Origin: Candidatus Segatella mututuai | GTDB lineage: Bacteria > Bacteroidota > Bacteroidia > Bacteroidales > Bacteroidaceae | Direction of reading: 5' to 3' | NCBI GenBank assembly: GCA_002439605.1 | Contig: DJOI01000055.1 | Span: 1 to 34,426 of the forward strand | Length of the DNA stretch: 34,426 nt | In this document: positions 15,478-25,400 of the stretch, in pieces | Layout of the letters: every line of letters starts with the position of its first letter | How positions within the stretch are numbered: position 1 is the stretch's first letter | Program-made: the position numbers and the translations under genes | Notes under the pieces: generated by a model | The model's database searches: none | The model's input: the letters and a program-made list of their open reading frames with translations, nothing else | What the model was told of the DNA's origin: nothing

Positions 15478-15510
15478 GCAAAGTTAGCTAAAAAGATTCT
15501 AATTACAAAG
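15478..15510 (-). promoter_or_regulatory. Consensus promoter for the WalJ-like gene
   Basis: On the minus strand CTTTG (15506-15510), a 19-base spacer and TAACTTTGC (15478-15486) match the Bacteroidota consensus. The -7 box is immediately followed by the rejected ATG at 15477. Confidence 0.8.
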
Positions 15511-15518
15511 TTTTTTCT

Positions 15519-15526
15519 TACCTTTG
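15519..15526 (+). promoter_or_regulatory. Candidate -7 box for the small lipoprotein gene
   Basis: TACCTTTG matches TAnnTTTG and lies 34 bases before the ATG at 15561. The sequence 19 bases upstream does not contain a clear TTTG, so the -33 element is weak. Confidence 0.45.
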
Positions 15527-15560
15527 TGGTGTTTTTAAGCTAATTTAAAAAGATACTGAC

Positions 15561-16046
15561 ATGAGAGGAAGAAGAAAATTTTGCCTTCGATTCATCCTAC
15601 TGGCAACCGTTCCTGCCCTAATGATGGTTACAGAATCTTCTTGCAGGCATGGGGCTGGAAGCGCGGAACAGCTACGCGAGGAGGCAGACTCCTTTGCCAC
15701 AAACTACTACAACTGGCATTTCAAGAAAGCACTGAGTTACTGCACGCCCGAATCTGAGAAATGGCTTAGATTCGCAGCCAGCAACGTGCACAAGGCGGAT
15801 GTGGACTTGCTACGTGCCAAAAATGAAGATGCCAAGATAGAACTGGGCGACATAAGCTGGCAAGACAATGATACGCTTGCCACGATAGAAATTAAGGTTT
15901 CCGACTTCCTGCAGATGGATAGCATAGGGAAGGCTGCCCATCTGATTCCAGAAGCCCGCTTCCACCTCTCCATGGTAATGAGAAACGGGAAATGGATGGT
16001 TAAAATGGGAGGCCCACTGCGAAGTGAAAAGCAAAGTCGCGACTGA
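15561..16046 (+). CDS. Putative small lipoprotein, NTF2-like fold possible
   Basis: The protein has 161 residues. A basic N-terminus (MRGRRKFCLRF) and a hydrophobic stretch lead to a cysteine at 28 (VTESSC). This could be a lipoprotein cleavage site, although the -3 residue is glutamate and the lipobox is not canonical. The mature part is charged, with EQLREEADSFATNYYNWHFKKAL and a later HLSMVMRNGKWMVKM strand. That alternation of helix and strand resembles small DUF4878/SnoaL-like domains, but I cannot assign a family. Its last 47 bases overlap the convergent tamL gene on the other strand, which is unusual. The function is unknown. Confidence 0.7.
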   Translation: MRGRRKFCLRFILLATVPALMMVTESSCRHGAGSAEQLREEADSFATNYYNWHFKKALSYCTPESEKWLRFAASNVHKADVDLLRAKNEDAKIELGDISWQDNDTLATIEIKVSDFLQMDSIGKAAHLIPEARFHLSMVMRNGKWMVKMGGPLRSEKQSRD

Positions 16047-18138
16047 GTCGTGGATGGAAGATTGCCCAATGCTCCCGTTCGGTCTCGTAGGCTGGATTGA
16101 TGGCTTTCATTCCCATGTCAAAGCGCAGGATGAAGTAGTCGAAGTTAAGGCGGATTCCCAATCCATATGCCACAGCTATCTGCTTGTAGAACTCATCCAA
16201 TCGGAACTGTCCGCCGGGTTGCTCTTCGTAAGAGCGAAGGGTCCAAATATTGCCGGCATCCACAAAGAGTGCTCCTTGTAATTTCCAAAACAATGACGTG
16301 CGGTATTCTGCATTCAGGTCGAGCTTCAGGTCGCCTGTCTGGTTAATGAAATCGATACGCCCGTCGGTGCCTCTGAACCTTCCTGGTCCCAATTCTCTCA
16401 CTCCCCATCCTCGTACGGAGTTGGCTCCCCCCGAGAAATATCGTTTTTCGAAAGGCAACACGAGGCTGTTGCCATAGGGATAGGCTATTCCAAAACCTGT
16501 ATGCAGTGCCAGGGCGTTGCGCTGGTCGAACTGCACCAGATGGGTATAGTCGAAATCAAACTTGGCGTACTGCGCATAGGCTATATTGAACAAGGTGTAC
16601 TGCCCCTCGTCATTCTTCTTCAATCTGAAAGCTTTGGCCGCTCCATTGAGTAGGTTACCGGCAGTCTCGATATTTGCCCTCACGGCATCTACCCCATCGT
16701 TATAAGTGATTCCGAAGCCTATCTTCATGATGAAAAGATCCTCATAGTTGTAACGCAAGATGGCATTACGGTTGTCCACGTCGTCGAGATAGTCTTTCTT
16801 AAAGGTGGCGGAAATCCAAGGCATGTACACATAGTTGAGGTCGAGCAAGTCGATACGCCAATTGAGATGATGCTTGGGTTCTGCCCATCGATAACGCCAT
16901 GCCGTGGAAAACACCCTGCGATAGAACTCGGGGCGGTTCTGCATGTTCCAACTTACCGACAGCTCTGAACTTGCCGTCTGCCTCCTGCGGAAGCTCTTCG
17001 ACAGAAACGGAGCCAAGAACCGAGGAAACATCAACTTGGCTTCCGCTGAGTATTCTGTGTAGTTCTGGTCGTTGTAACCTTCCAGCCCCTTGATGGCCTC
17101 GTAGGCTCCACGCAGCTCTATGCTGAGTTGCTCGCTTCCCCGGAACAGGTTGCGGTTGGTATAGGTGAGCGAGGCTGCCGCGCCAAGGTTGCCCGCCGTA
17201 TTGGTGCCCTCGGGCTGGAACGACAGGGTATGGGGTTTGTTGATACTTATCTGAATGTTGCAATCCAACAAGTTGGTGTCAGGGACTTCCACAAAGCGTA
17301 TGCTCGTGTACTTCACAGCCTGCAACCTGGCAAAGTTGTTGTAGGTTCGCTGCAAGTCCGACGCACTATAGGGCTGCCCTTCCTTCACGGCCGTGGCGTT
17401 GAGCAACACCTGCTGGCGCAGATGGATGGGCAGACTGTCGTTGCCCAGAAAGTTGACCTGACGAATCCAGTAGCGTGGGTGGTCGGTGGCAGGTTGGTTG
17501 TTGCTTGCCTTGTACTTCAATAGGTGAAGTCGTAAGTCGATGTTCTTATCGCCTGCTATGGTGTCGGCCTCATACTGGATAAAGTCTTTGTTAAAACGAA
17601 AATATCCACTGTCTGCCAAAAGTTTTGCTATGCGTTTGCGCTCGGCATCGAGAGTCTCCACGCTGAAACGCATGCCTGGTTTCAGCAGCCTCTGATTCCC
17701 ATCGCCCAGACTCAGTATCTTGCGTACCTCGTCGTCGTTAACTTCGTAGACCACCTTGCCTATCTTGAAAGGCTCACCAGGATGCAACAGATACTGCGCA
17801 TCGAGTTTCTTTCCCTTCGTGGTGGTATAGAGTGAGACTCCCGCCTGCAGGAATCCTTGGTTCTGCATAGCCACCTTCAGGTCTTGGCACGACAAACGCG
17901 CCTGCAGCGTGTCGAAGACAACGGGCTTGCGACTGAAAGGATTTCTAAAGAGCGAAAAAAGCTTAGGGGCTTCCTTCTGACGGATATAAGGCTTGAGCGA
18001 CGAAGCATCGTAAGTCTTATCGTCGCTCTTCACATCCACCTTGTCGAGAATGTATTCGCCTTCGGGAACATGCTTGCCAACAGAGCACGCGCCCAAAATC
18101 ATGGGGATAAACAGTATGGATATTCTATATAGTTTCAA
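16000..18138 (-). CDS. tamL: TamL: lipoprotein TamA/BamA-family outer-membrane assembly factor
   Basis: The protein has 712 residues. The signal peptide ends in a good lipobox (ILGAC, cysteine at 18), so the N-terminus should be lipidated, as in the Bacteroidota TamL lipoprotein variant of TamA. POTRA-like repeats follow (up to about residue 300, including EPFKIGKVVYEVND). A C-terminal 16-strand Omp85 barrel contains the RYFSGGANSVRGWGVRELGPG lid-loop motif and a terminal phenylalanine (HFAVGLPF). It is expected to sit in the outer membrane and help insert barrel proteins, normally with the inner-membrane partner TamB, which is not in this window. A GH43 gene lies 21 bases upstream on the same strand. 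Confidence 0.88.
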   Translation of the reverse strand: MKLYRISILFIPMILGACSVGKHVPEGEYILDKVDVKSDDKTYDASSLKPYIRQKEAPKLFSLFRNPFSRKPVVFDTLQARLSCQDLKVAMQNQGFLQAGVSLYTTTKGKKLDAQYLLHPGEPFKIGKVVYEVNDDEVRKILSLGDGNQRLLKPGMRFSVETLDAERKRIAKLLADSGYFRFNKDFIQYEADTIAGDKNIDLRLHLLKYKASNNQPATDHPRYWIRQVNFLGNDSLPIHLRQQVLLNATAVKEGQPYSASDLQRTYNNFARLQAVKYTSIRFVEVPDTNLLDCNIQISINKPHTLSFQPEGTNTAGNLGAAASLTYTNRNLFRGSEQLSIELRGAYEAIKGLEGYNDQNYTEYSAEAKLMFPRFLAPFLSKSFRRRQTASSELSVSWNMQNRPEFYRRVFSTAWRYRWAEPKHHLNWRIDLLDLNYVYMPWISATFKKDYLDDVDNRNAILRYNYEDLFIMKIGFGITYNDGVDAVRANIETAGNLLNGAAKAFRLKKNDEGQYTLFNIAYAQYAKFDFDYTHLVQFDQRNALALHTGFGIAYPYGNSLVLPFEKRYFSGGANSVRGWGVRELGPGRFRGTDGRIDFINQTGDLKLDLNAEYRTSLFWKLQGALFVDAGNIWTLRSYEEQPGGQFRLDEFYKQIAVAYGLGIRLNFDYFILRFDMGMKAINPAYETEREHWAIFHPRLSRDFAFHFAVGLPF

Positions 18139-18159
18139 CTTCTTCTTTTTTATTGCCTC

Positions 18160-19806
18160 TTATTTGGTGATACGGAACCAGTCCACGTCTATCCATCCAC
18201 GGTTGGTCTTGCCTTCTGGCTCCTTGGCCATAAGTCCTACCTTGGCACCAATCCACTTGCCTTCTTTCATCTTGAACTCGTCGCCCACTTTCTTGAATGA
18301 CTTGCCGTCCTTGGAGAAGTAGAACTGCATTTTGCCCTCACGTACCACCATCCGCATATACGCCTGCTCGTGAATGGCTGGCTGATAGTCGGTCTTATCC
18401 ACCAAGGTTGGTTTCAGTGTGCTGAGCACATTCACTGTCTCAGCCCCTCCCTTGTCGGCGCTCTTGCAGGTTATCTGCTGCAACTGGAATTCATCGCCCA
18501 CTCGCTTTACCACCAATGCCGTATAGTCGAGTCCCATCATGATGATGCCGCCCATCTGGTTCTGGTCCTTGGCTGTGAGCTGTAGTTTGGCTGTTGCCGT
18601 GAAGTTGTCGGCAGGTGTCTTCTGCAACAAGAGGTTGGGAGTATGCCAAATGGTGCCGTCGTTCTTGTCGGTATAGATGCGCATCACGCCCATCGAGGTG
18701 GGCATTCCGTACCATTGCTGGTAGTTGGCGTGCCATTGCCATTGCAGCCCCAACTTGGTGTCGTTGAATTCGTCGCTTTCCTCGGGGTTTACGTTCACAT
18801 GAACGGAAGCCTTGGGCATTTTATAAGTTTCGTAAGGTTCGCCGCAATAACCCTTGGCAGGCACCTTGCCCATGACAGGCCAGTTGTTCTTCCAGGTGAC
18901 GGGCTGCAAGTGCACCACACGTCCATAGGCTTCCTTGTCTTGAAAATGCAAGAACCAATCCTCGCCATATTGGGTATGAACCCACCCACCTTGGTGAGGC
19001 CCATTTATCTTGCTCTTGCCTTGAGCCAGCACCATTTTTGCCTCGTAAGGACCAAAAGGCGACCTGGATCGCATCGCCATCTGGTGGCCTGTAGGCACGC
19101 CTCCGGCAGGGAACATAATCCAATACCAACCATTGCGCTTATAAAACTTTGGTCCTTCGCAAGTGCGGTTCTCCGTTCCGTTGCCGTCAAACACAATCAC
19201 AGGGTCGCCTATGGCTTTCGTTCCTTCTGCATTCAGCTCTCGAACTGTGATGACAGAAGCAAAACGATTGCGAGAGTTGGCCCATCCATTCACCAAGTAC
19301 ACTCGTCCATCCTCGTCCCACAAGGGAGAGGTGTCAATCATTCCCTTTCCAGGAATCACACACACAGGGTCGTCCCACTTGCCTGCAGGATTCTTAGTCT
19401 TCACCATAAACACGCCATAGTCTGGGTCGCCCCAATAAATATAGAACTCGCCATTATGATAGCTGATGCAAGGAGCCCATACACCATTACCGTGAGATGG
19501 TTTATTAAACTCGCTCTCTGGCTGCAACTTGGTGACAGCATGACCTATCAACTCCCAGTTGACCAAATCCTTGCTGTGAAGGATAGGCAGACCGGGAATA
19601 CAGTTGAAACTGCTTGCCGTGAGATAATAATCATCTCCCACAGCCACCACATCAGGGTCGCTATAGTCGGCATTGATAACAGGATTGGTATAAGTTCCGT
19701 TGCCATTGTCAGGATTCCAAACCTGAGATACATAAGGCTTGGCTGTCTGGGCAAAGGCTCCTAAGGATGCCATTGCAAAAAATAGTACGATTAGCTTTTT
19801 CTTCAT
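18160..19806 (-). CDS. GH43-family glycoside hydrolase with C-terminal lectin-like domain
   Basis: The protein has 548 residues. A type I signal peptide (MKKKLIVLFFAMASLGAFAQ) predicts export. The five-bladed propeller carries the three GH43 acids: aspartate in ADYSDPDVV (about 50), aspartate in MIDTSPLWDEDG, and glutamate in TCEGPKFYKRNG. The last about 200 residues form a concanavalin-like beta-sandwich (WQWHANYQQWYGMP onwards, ending DVDWFRI), the arrangement of GH43 beta-xylosidases and arabinofuranosidases. It likely trims xylan- or arabinan-derived oligosaccharides in the periplasm. No SusC/SusD pair is next to it, so it is not part of a standard utilisation locus here. It appears to be co-oriented with tamL. 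Confidence 0.92.
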   Translation of the reverse strand: MKKKLIVLFFAMASLGAFAQTAKPYVSQVWNPDNGNGTYTNPVINADYSDPDVVAVGDDYYLTASSFNCIPGLPILHSKDLVNWELIGHAVTKLQPESEFNKPSHGNGVWAPCISYHNGEFYIYWGDPDYGVFMVKTKNPAGKWDDPVCVIPGKGMIDTSPLWDEDGRVYLVNGWANSRNRFASVITVRELNAEGTKAIGDPVIVFDGNGTENRTCEGPKFYKRNGWYWIMFPAGGVPTGHQMAMRSRSPFGPYEAKMVLAQGKSKINGPHQGGWVHTQYGEDWFLHFQDKEAYGRVVHLQPVTWKNNWPVMGKVPAKGYCGEPYETYKMPKASVHVNVNPEESDEFNDTKLGLQWQWHANYQQWYGMPTSMGVMRIYTDKNDGTIWHTPNLLLQKTPADNFTATAKLQLTAKDQNQMGGIIMMGLDYTALVVKRVGDEFQLQQITCKSADKGGAETVNVLSTLKPTLVDKTDYQPAIHEQAYMRMVVREGKMQFYFSKDGKSFKKVGDEFKMKEGKWIGAKVGLMAKEPEGKTNRGWIDVDWFRITK

Positions 19807-19847
19807 AGGTTTATAAAATAATTTGACTTGTTAAAGAATTTGTTTGT

Positions 19848-20924
19848 CTAAATAATTGATTTAGTATTTTGCTCTATTTTTCTGATTATCAAGCGATAGC
19901 GATTTCCACAAAAAAGCACCTGCATCATACGCAAAGGTTGCTCTCCATGACCACACAGAGCCAAAGCCACATGCCCCATCGTGCGACGGAGATTCAGTTC
20001 GATACAAGGGTTCACAAAAACATCCTTGCTACCAGGCTGTTTGGCACACACCATCATGTCGACTCCAAACGGACCATTGTAAACTCCTCTCAGGGCAGGC
20101 TGCATTACCTTTTTTACATGTTCGCTGACAGCCACCAATTGCTCGTGGCTGACAACCCCTCGCAACATTTCTTCCTTCTCTTCTTCCGATGCCAACACGT
20201 TGCCCACATAGGCATTTTTCATGACCTGAAAAAGCGACAGTCCACGATACACAATCTGCCCGTCGACAGCCTCAAACTCCATGCCGAAATCTTTCACCTT
20301 ATTATAATAGGGTTCAACAGTCACTCCACCCTGCTTCTCCATAATGTGTTCAGCCCAGCGCGAGAAGCCTGGGGCTTGCAGTGTCTGGGCTGTAAGATAA
20401 CGCACACCCCTGCCACTGCTACTCCAAGGAGCCTTTACCACAACCCGGCGCATATCCTGCGCCAAAAGCTGCAACTCATGCAGACTGGTCACATACTTCA
20501 CACCGTTCTGCAGATGAGTGGCTGCCCATTGGCGCGAGCTCAGCGCTCTTATATTTTGCATGGTTTCATCGGTGGGAAGCATGATGTCGGGGCAACCAAT
20601 CCTGCGCAGCTCCTCCTTGAGCGAAAGATTCCACCCCCAAGGATGAATGCTATCTACCAACATCGTGTCGGCAAAAATCTTCTGCAACTGCAACTTAGTG
20701 ACAAACTCTACCCTCTCATGGTTCTCATAACCGCAGAGATGGCGCATCTTGTCGCGTGCGCTGTCTATGTCGTCCACCAACACCAAATCTCCATCGTCAG
20801 CCCATAAGGATGGAATGAAAGACAAGTCGCCCCGAAGAAGGCGACCGGCATGTGGTGCGGTAAATATCTTTTGATTGGCAGCCAACGCCAAATCGTGGTC
20901 AGGATTGAAAATGTGCAACTTCAT
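19848..20924 (-). CDS. Conserved ATP-grasp-like protein of unknown substrate
   Basis: The protein has 358 residues. RRVVVKAPWSSSGRGVRYL is an ATP-grasp-type phosphate-binding and lysine region. Later GVYNGPFGVDMMV and NPCIELNLRRTMGHVAL give the acidic and asparagine metal-binding segment expected of the fold. The start MKLHIFNPDHDLALAANQ is a motif I associate with an uncharacterised Bacteroidota family. It may ligate a carboxylate to an amine, but no substrate can be inferred. A TAACTTTGC promoter box ends only four bases before the ATG (20929-20937), so its mRNA may be nearly leaderless. Neighbouring genes are not functionally related. Confidence 0.75.
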   Translation of the reverse strand: MKLHIFNPDHDLALAANQKIFTAPHAGRLLRGDLSFIPSLWADDGDLVLVDDIDSARDKMRHLCGYENHERVEFVTKLQLQKIFADTMLVDSIHPWGWNLSLKEELRRIGCPDIMLPTDETMQNIRALSSRQWAATHLQNGVKYVTSLHELQLLAQDMRRVVVKAPWSSSGRGVRYLTAQTLQAPGFSRWAEHIMEKQGGVTVEPYYNKVKDFGMEFEAVDGQIVYRGLSLFQVMKNAYVGNVLASEEEKEEMLRGVVSHEQLVAVSEHVKKVMQPALRGVYNGPFGVDMMVCAKQPGSKDVFVNPCIELNLRRTMGHVALALCGHGEQPLRMMQVLFCGNRYRLIIRKIEQNTKSII

Positions 20925-20928
20925 GAGT

Positions 20929-20937
20929 GCAAAGTTA
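20929..20937 (-). promoter_or_regulatory. -7 promoter box abutting the ATP-grasp gene
   Basis: TAACTTTGC on the minus strand is a perfect -7 match, four bases upstream of the ATG at 20924. No TTTG is found 19 bases further upstream, so the -33 element is weak. Confidence 0.6.
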
Positions 20938-21019
20938 CTAAAATCTCGCCATATTTCATCTTCTTTTACTTAGATTAGTGCTAAATAATGAAAAAAAAGT
21001 TGTTTTTTGCTATCTTGAG

Positions 21020-21051
21020 TTTGCAATTTAGAAAATAAATATTATCTTTGC
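21020..21051 (+). promoter_or_regulatory. Consensus promoter for the AAA_14-type ATPase
   Basis: TTTG (21020-21023), a 19-base spacer and TATCTTTGC (21043-21051) match the Bacteroidota consensus, 32 bases before the ATG at 21084. Confidence 0.8.
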
Positions 21052-21083
21052 ACTATTAAAAACAATACGAAAGAACTAAACTC

Positions 21084-22274
21084 ATGGAAGAGGCTTTCTT
21101 CAGAACACATCGATATCTGGTCGAGCACATCAATGCTCCAGTTCGTCGCATTCTCATGGATGAGATAGATTGGAACGACCGTATGATAGGTATCAAGGGC
21201 ACACGAGGTGTCGGAAAGACCACATTTCTTTTGCAATATGCAAAGGAAATGTTTGGTGCCAACGACCGCAAATGCCTTTTCGTGAATATGAATAATTTTT
21301 ACTTCCAGGGGCAGGGTATTGCCGACTTCGCAGGCGACTTCGTAAGACAAGGCGGACGGACGCTTCTCATTGACCAAGTATTCAAGCAGCCCAACTGGAG
21401 CAAGGAACTTCGCCGGTGCTACGATCTCTATCCAGAACTAAAGATCGTTTTTACAGGATCGAGCGTGATGCGGCTAAAAGAGGAGAATCCGGAGCTCAAC
21501 GGCATTGTGAAAAGCTATAACCTACGAGGCTTTTCCTTGCGTGAGTATATCAATCTGCAGACTAACAACAACTTCCAACCCTACGAGTTGGAGGACATTC
21601 TGCAGAACCACGAGCATATCATCAAGCGGATTTTGCCCAAGGTGAGTCCGATGAAGTATTTTAAGGACTATTTGCACCACGGTTTTTACCCATTCTTTCT
21701 GGAGCAGCGAAACTTTACCGAGAATCTGCTCAAAACCATGAACATGATGACCGAGGTCGACATCCTGCTCATCAAGCAGATAGAGTTGAAGTATCTCACA
21801 AAGATAAAGCGTCTCTTCTATCAGCTGGCCGTCGAGGGAGCAAAGGCACCAAATGTCAGTCAACTGGCGGAAGGCATAGAGACAAGCCGCGCCACGGTAA
21901 TGAACTACATCAAGTATCTCGCTGATGCCCGGCTCATCAATATGATTTACCCTGGCAACCAGGAGTTTCCAAAGAAGCCTTCCAAAGTGATGATGCACAA
22001 CCCCAACTTGATGTACGCCATCTTCCCACTGCAGATAAACGAGCAGGAAGTAATGGAAACATTCTTTGTGAACTCGCTTTGGAAAGATCATAAGGTGCAT
22101 CAGGGCGGCCACGACCACTTCTACACTGTGGATGGCAACAAAAAGTTCCGCATCTGCGATGCCCAGGCCACAAACAAATTAAGGTACAATCCCGACACCA
22201 TCTACGCCCGGTACAATACCGAAGTGGGCAAAGACAACAGAATACCTCTTTGGCTCTTGGGATTCCTTTATTAA
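21084..22274 (+). CDS. AAA_14/DUF4143-type ATPase
   Basis: The protein has 396 residues. Walker A is GTRGVGKTT (39-47), LLIDQ (94-98) is at the Walker B position, and VFTGSSVMRL is a sensor-1 motif. The Walker B glutamate that normally follows the aspartate is replaced by glutamine, which would be expected to slow ATP hydrolysis unless another acid serves. The middle part has a winged-helix segment (SQLAEGIETSRATVMNYIKYL), and the C-terminal DUF4143-like part ends DNRIPLWLLGFLY. Members of this family are common in Bacteroidota and are of uncertain function. It is monocistronic, between a divergent ATP-grasp gene and nifJ. Confidence 0.87.
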   Translation: MEEAFFRTHRYLVEHINAPVRRILMDEIDWNDRMIGIKGTRGVGKTTFLLQYAKEMFGANDRKCLFVNMNNFYFQGQGIADFAGDFVRQGGRTLLIDQVFKQPNWSKELRRCYDLYPELKIVFTGSSVMRLKEENPELNGIVKSYNLRGFSLREYINLQTNNNFQPYELEDILQNHEHIIKRILPKVSPMKYFKDYLHHGFYPFFLEQRNFTENLLKTMNMMTEVDILLIKQIELKYLTKIKRLFYQLAVEGAKAPNVSQLAEGIETSRATVMNYIKYLADARLINMIYPGNQEFPKKPSKVMMHNPNLMYAIFPLQINEQEVMETFFVNSLWKDHKVHQGGHDHFYTVDGNKKFRICDAQATNKLRYNPDTIYARYNTEVGKDNRIPLWLLGFLY

Positions 22275-22451
22275 ACGAAAAGCGAAGTTTCCTACGCCTC
22301 TTAAAAGCAAATGGAAAAAACACTCGATTTACCTAAAAGGTCTAAGCGGGTTGGCTCGATGCCCCAAGGGAATTCTCGCAGAAAAAAGACAAAATAATAA
22401 GGACAAAAAACAAGTATACAAAACATTTTTAATATTTTATCTAAAAGTAAA

Positions 22452-25400
22452 ATGGCTAAAGAAAAAAAATTTATCACTTGTGATGGTAACACAGCTGCCG
22501 CTCATGTAAGCTACATGTTTACAGAGGTTGCTGCCATCTACCCTATTACTCCATCATCACCAATGGCGGAGCATGTAGATGAATGGGCTGCCAAGGGGCG
22601 TAAGAACCTTTTCGGCCAGAAAGTTTCTATCCAGGAAATGGAGTCTGAGGGCGGTGCAGCTGGTGCTGTTCACGGTTCTCTCCAGGCTGGTGCCTTGACT
22701 TCAACTTACACTGCATCCCAGGGCTTGTTGTTGATGATTCCTAACATGTACAAAATCGCTGGTGAGTTGCTCCCTTGCGTGTTCAACGTATCAGCCCGTA
22801 CATTGGCTTCTCATTCACTTTGTATCTTCGGCGACCATCAGGACGTAATGGCTTGCCGCCAGACAGGTTTCGCTATGTTCTGCTCTGGTTCTGTACAGGA
22901 GGTTATGGATCTCTCTGCAGTTCCTCACTTGGCAACATTGGAGACTTCTGTTCCTTTCATCAACTTCTTCGATGGTTTCCGTACCTCTCACGAATATCAT
23001 AAGATCGAGGAGATGGATATGGAAGACATCCGTCCACTCGTTAATCCTGAGTACATCAAGAAGTTCCGCGACCGCGCCTTGACTCCAGAGCGCCCTGTAA
23101 CTCGTGGTACTGCCGAGAACCCAGAGACCTTCTTCACACACCGTGAGGCTTGCAACGAATACTACGACAAGATTCCTGAGGTGGTAGAGAAGTACTGCCA
23201 GGAAATGACCAAGATCACGGGTCGTGAGTATCATCTCTTCAACTACTATGGCGCCGATGATGCCGAAAACGTCATCATCTTGATGGGTTCTGCACAGGAG
23301 GCTGCTCGTGAGGCCATCGACTACTTGAACAAGCATGGCAAGAAGGTGGGTATGGTTTCCGTACACCTCTTCCGTCCATTCTCTGTAGATTTCTTGAAGA
23401 AGACTCTTCCTGCTACTGTTAAGCGCATCGCTGTGCTCGACCGTACCAAGGAGCCTGGCGCAGAGGGCGAGCCTTTGTACCTCGACGTGAAGTCTGCTCT
23501 CTACGACGACGAGCGCAAGCCATTGATCGTAGGCGGTCGTTATGGCCTCGGATCTTCAGACACAACTCCAGCTAAGATTATTGCTGTGTTCAAGAACCTT
23601 GAGTTACCACAGCCTAAGAACCACTTCACAGTGGGTATCGTAGATGACGTTACATTCACTTCTCTCCCAGAGGAAGAGGAAATCCCAATGGGTGGCGACG
23701 ACTTGTTCGAGGCTAAGTTCTATGGCTTGGGTGCCGATGGTACCGTAGGTGCCAACAAGAACTCAGTTCAGATTATCGGTAACAACACCGACAAGTATTG
23801 CCAGGCATACTTCTCTTACGACTCCAAGAAGTCTGGTGGTTTCACCTGCTCTCACTTGCGTTTCGGCGACAGCCCTATCCACAGCGCATACCAGGTAAAT
23901 ACTCCAAACTTCGTAGCTTGCCACGTACAAGCTTACCTCCACATGTATGATGTAACTCGTGGTCTCCGTAAGAACGGTACGTTCTTGTTGAACACCATCT
24001 TCGACGGCGAGGAGCTCGTAAACTTCATCCCTAACAAGGTAAAGCGTTACTTCGCTCAGAACAACATCAAGGTATATTACATCAACGCTACCAAGATTGC
24101 CCAGGAGATTGGTTTGGGCAACCGCACCAACACCATCCTCCAGTCTGCATTCTTCCGCATCACAGAGGTGATTCCTTTGGATCTCGCCGTAGAGCAGATG
24201 AAGGCATTCATCGTGAAGTCTTACTCTAAGAAGGGTCAGGATGTCGTTGACAAGAACTTCGCTGCCGTAGACCGTGGTGGTGAGTACAAGGAGTTAGCTG
24301 TAGATCCAGCATGGGCTAACCTCGCTGACGAGGCTCAGAAGGAAGACGACGCTCCAGCATTCGTAAAGGAACTTGTTCGTCCTATCAACGCTCAGGCAGG
24401 AGACCTCTTGAAGGTATCCGACTTCGTTAAGCACGACACAGTGGATGGTACATGGCAGAATGGCACAGCTGCGTTCGAGAAGCGCGGTGTAGAGGCTTTT
24501 GTTCCAGTATGGAATCCAGAGAACTGTATCCAGTGTAACAAATGTTCCTTCGCTTGTCCTCACGCAGCCATCCGTCCATTCGTATTGACCGATGAAGAGC
24601 TCGCTGGCATCAGCGACTTGCAGACTGTTGAGATGAAGGCACCTAAGGCTATGGCTGGCATGCATTTCCGCATTGAGACTTCAGTTCTCGACTGCCTTGG
24701 TTGTGGCAACTGTGCTGACGTCTGCCCAGGTAAGAAGGGTGAGAAGGCATTGACCATGGTTCCATTCAACATCGATGCCGAGGACATGCAGAAAGAGGCC
24801 AAGAACTGGGAATACCTCGTACACCATGTAACTTCCAAGCAGAATCTCGTCGACATCAAGCAGAGTCCTAAGAACTCTCAGTTCGCTCAGCCATTGTTCG
24901 AGTTCTCTGGTGCTTGCTCTGGTTGTGGTGAGACTCCATACGTTAAGTTGATTTCCCAGCTCTTTGGTGACCGTGAGATGATCGCCAACGCTACGGGTTG
25001 CTCTTCTATCTACTCAGCTTCTATCCCAGCTACTCCATATACCAAGAACGCCAAGGGTCAGGGTCCTGCATTCGACAACTCCTTGTTCGAGGACTTCTGC
25101 GAGTTCGGCCTCGGTATGGTATTGGGCAACAAGAAGATGAAGGAGCGCATCGTTCACTTGCTCGAAGAGGGCAAGGCTCAGGAGCACATCCCAGCAGAGT
25201 TTGTTGCAGCAGCCGACAAGTGGATTGCCAACAAGGATGACGCTGACGGCTCCAAGGAGGCAGCAGAAGAGTTGAAGCCTATCATCGCAGCTGGCGCTGA
25301 GAAGGGTTGCCCAATCTGCAAGGAACTCCAGACATTGGAGCACTACCTCGTTAAGCGTTCACAGTGGATCATCGGTGGTGATGGTGCATCTTACGACATT

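Noticed and set aside
18643..19764. A 373-codon plus-strand frame opposite the GH43 gene
   Set aside because: The minus strand encodes a complete GH43 enzyme with signal peptide and catalytic acids; the opposite frame has no domain signature.
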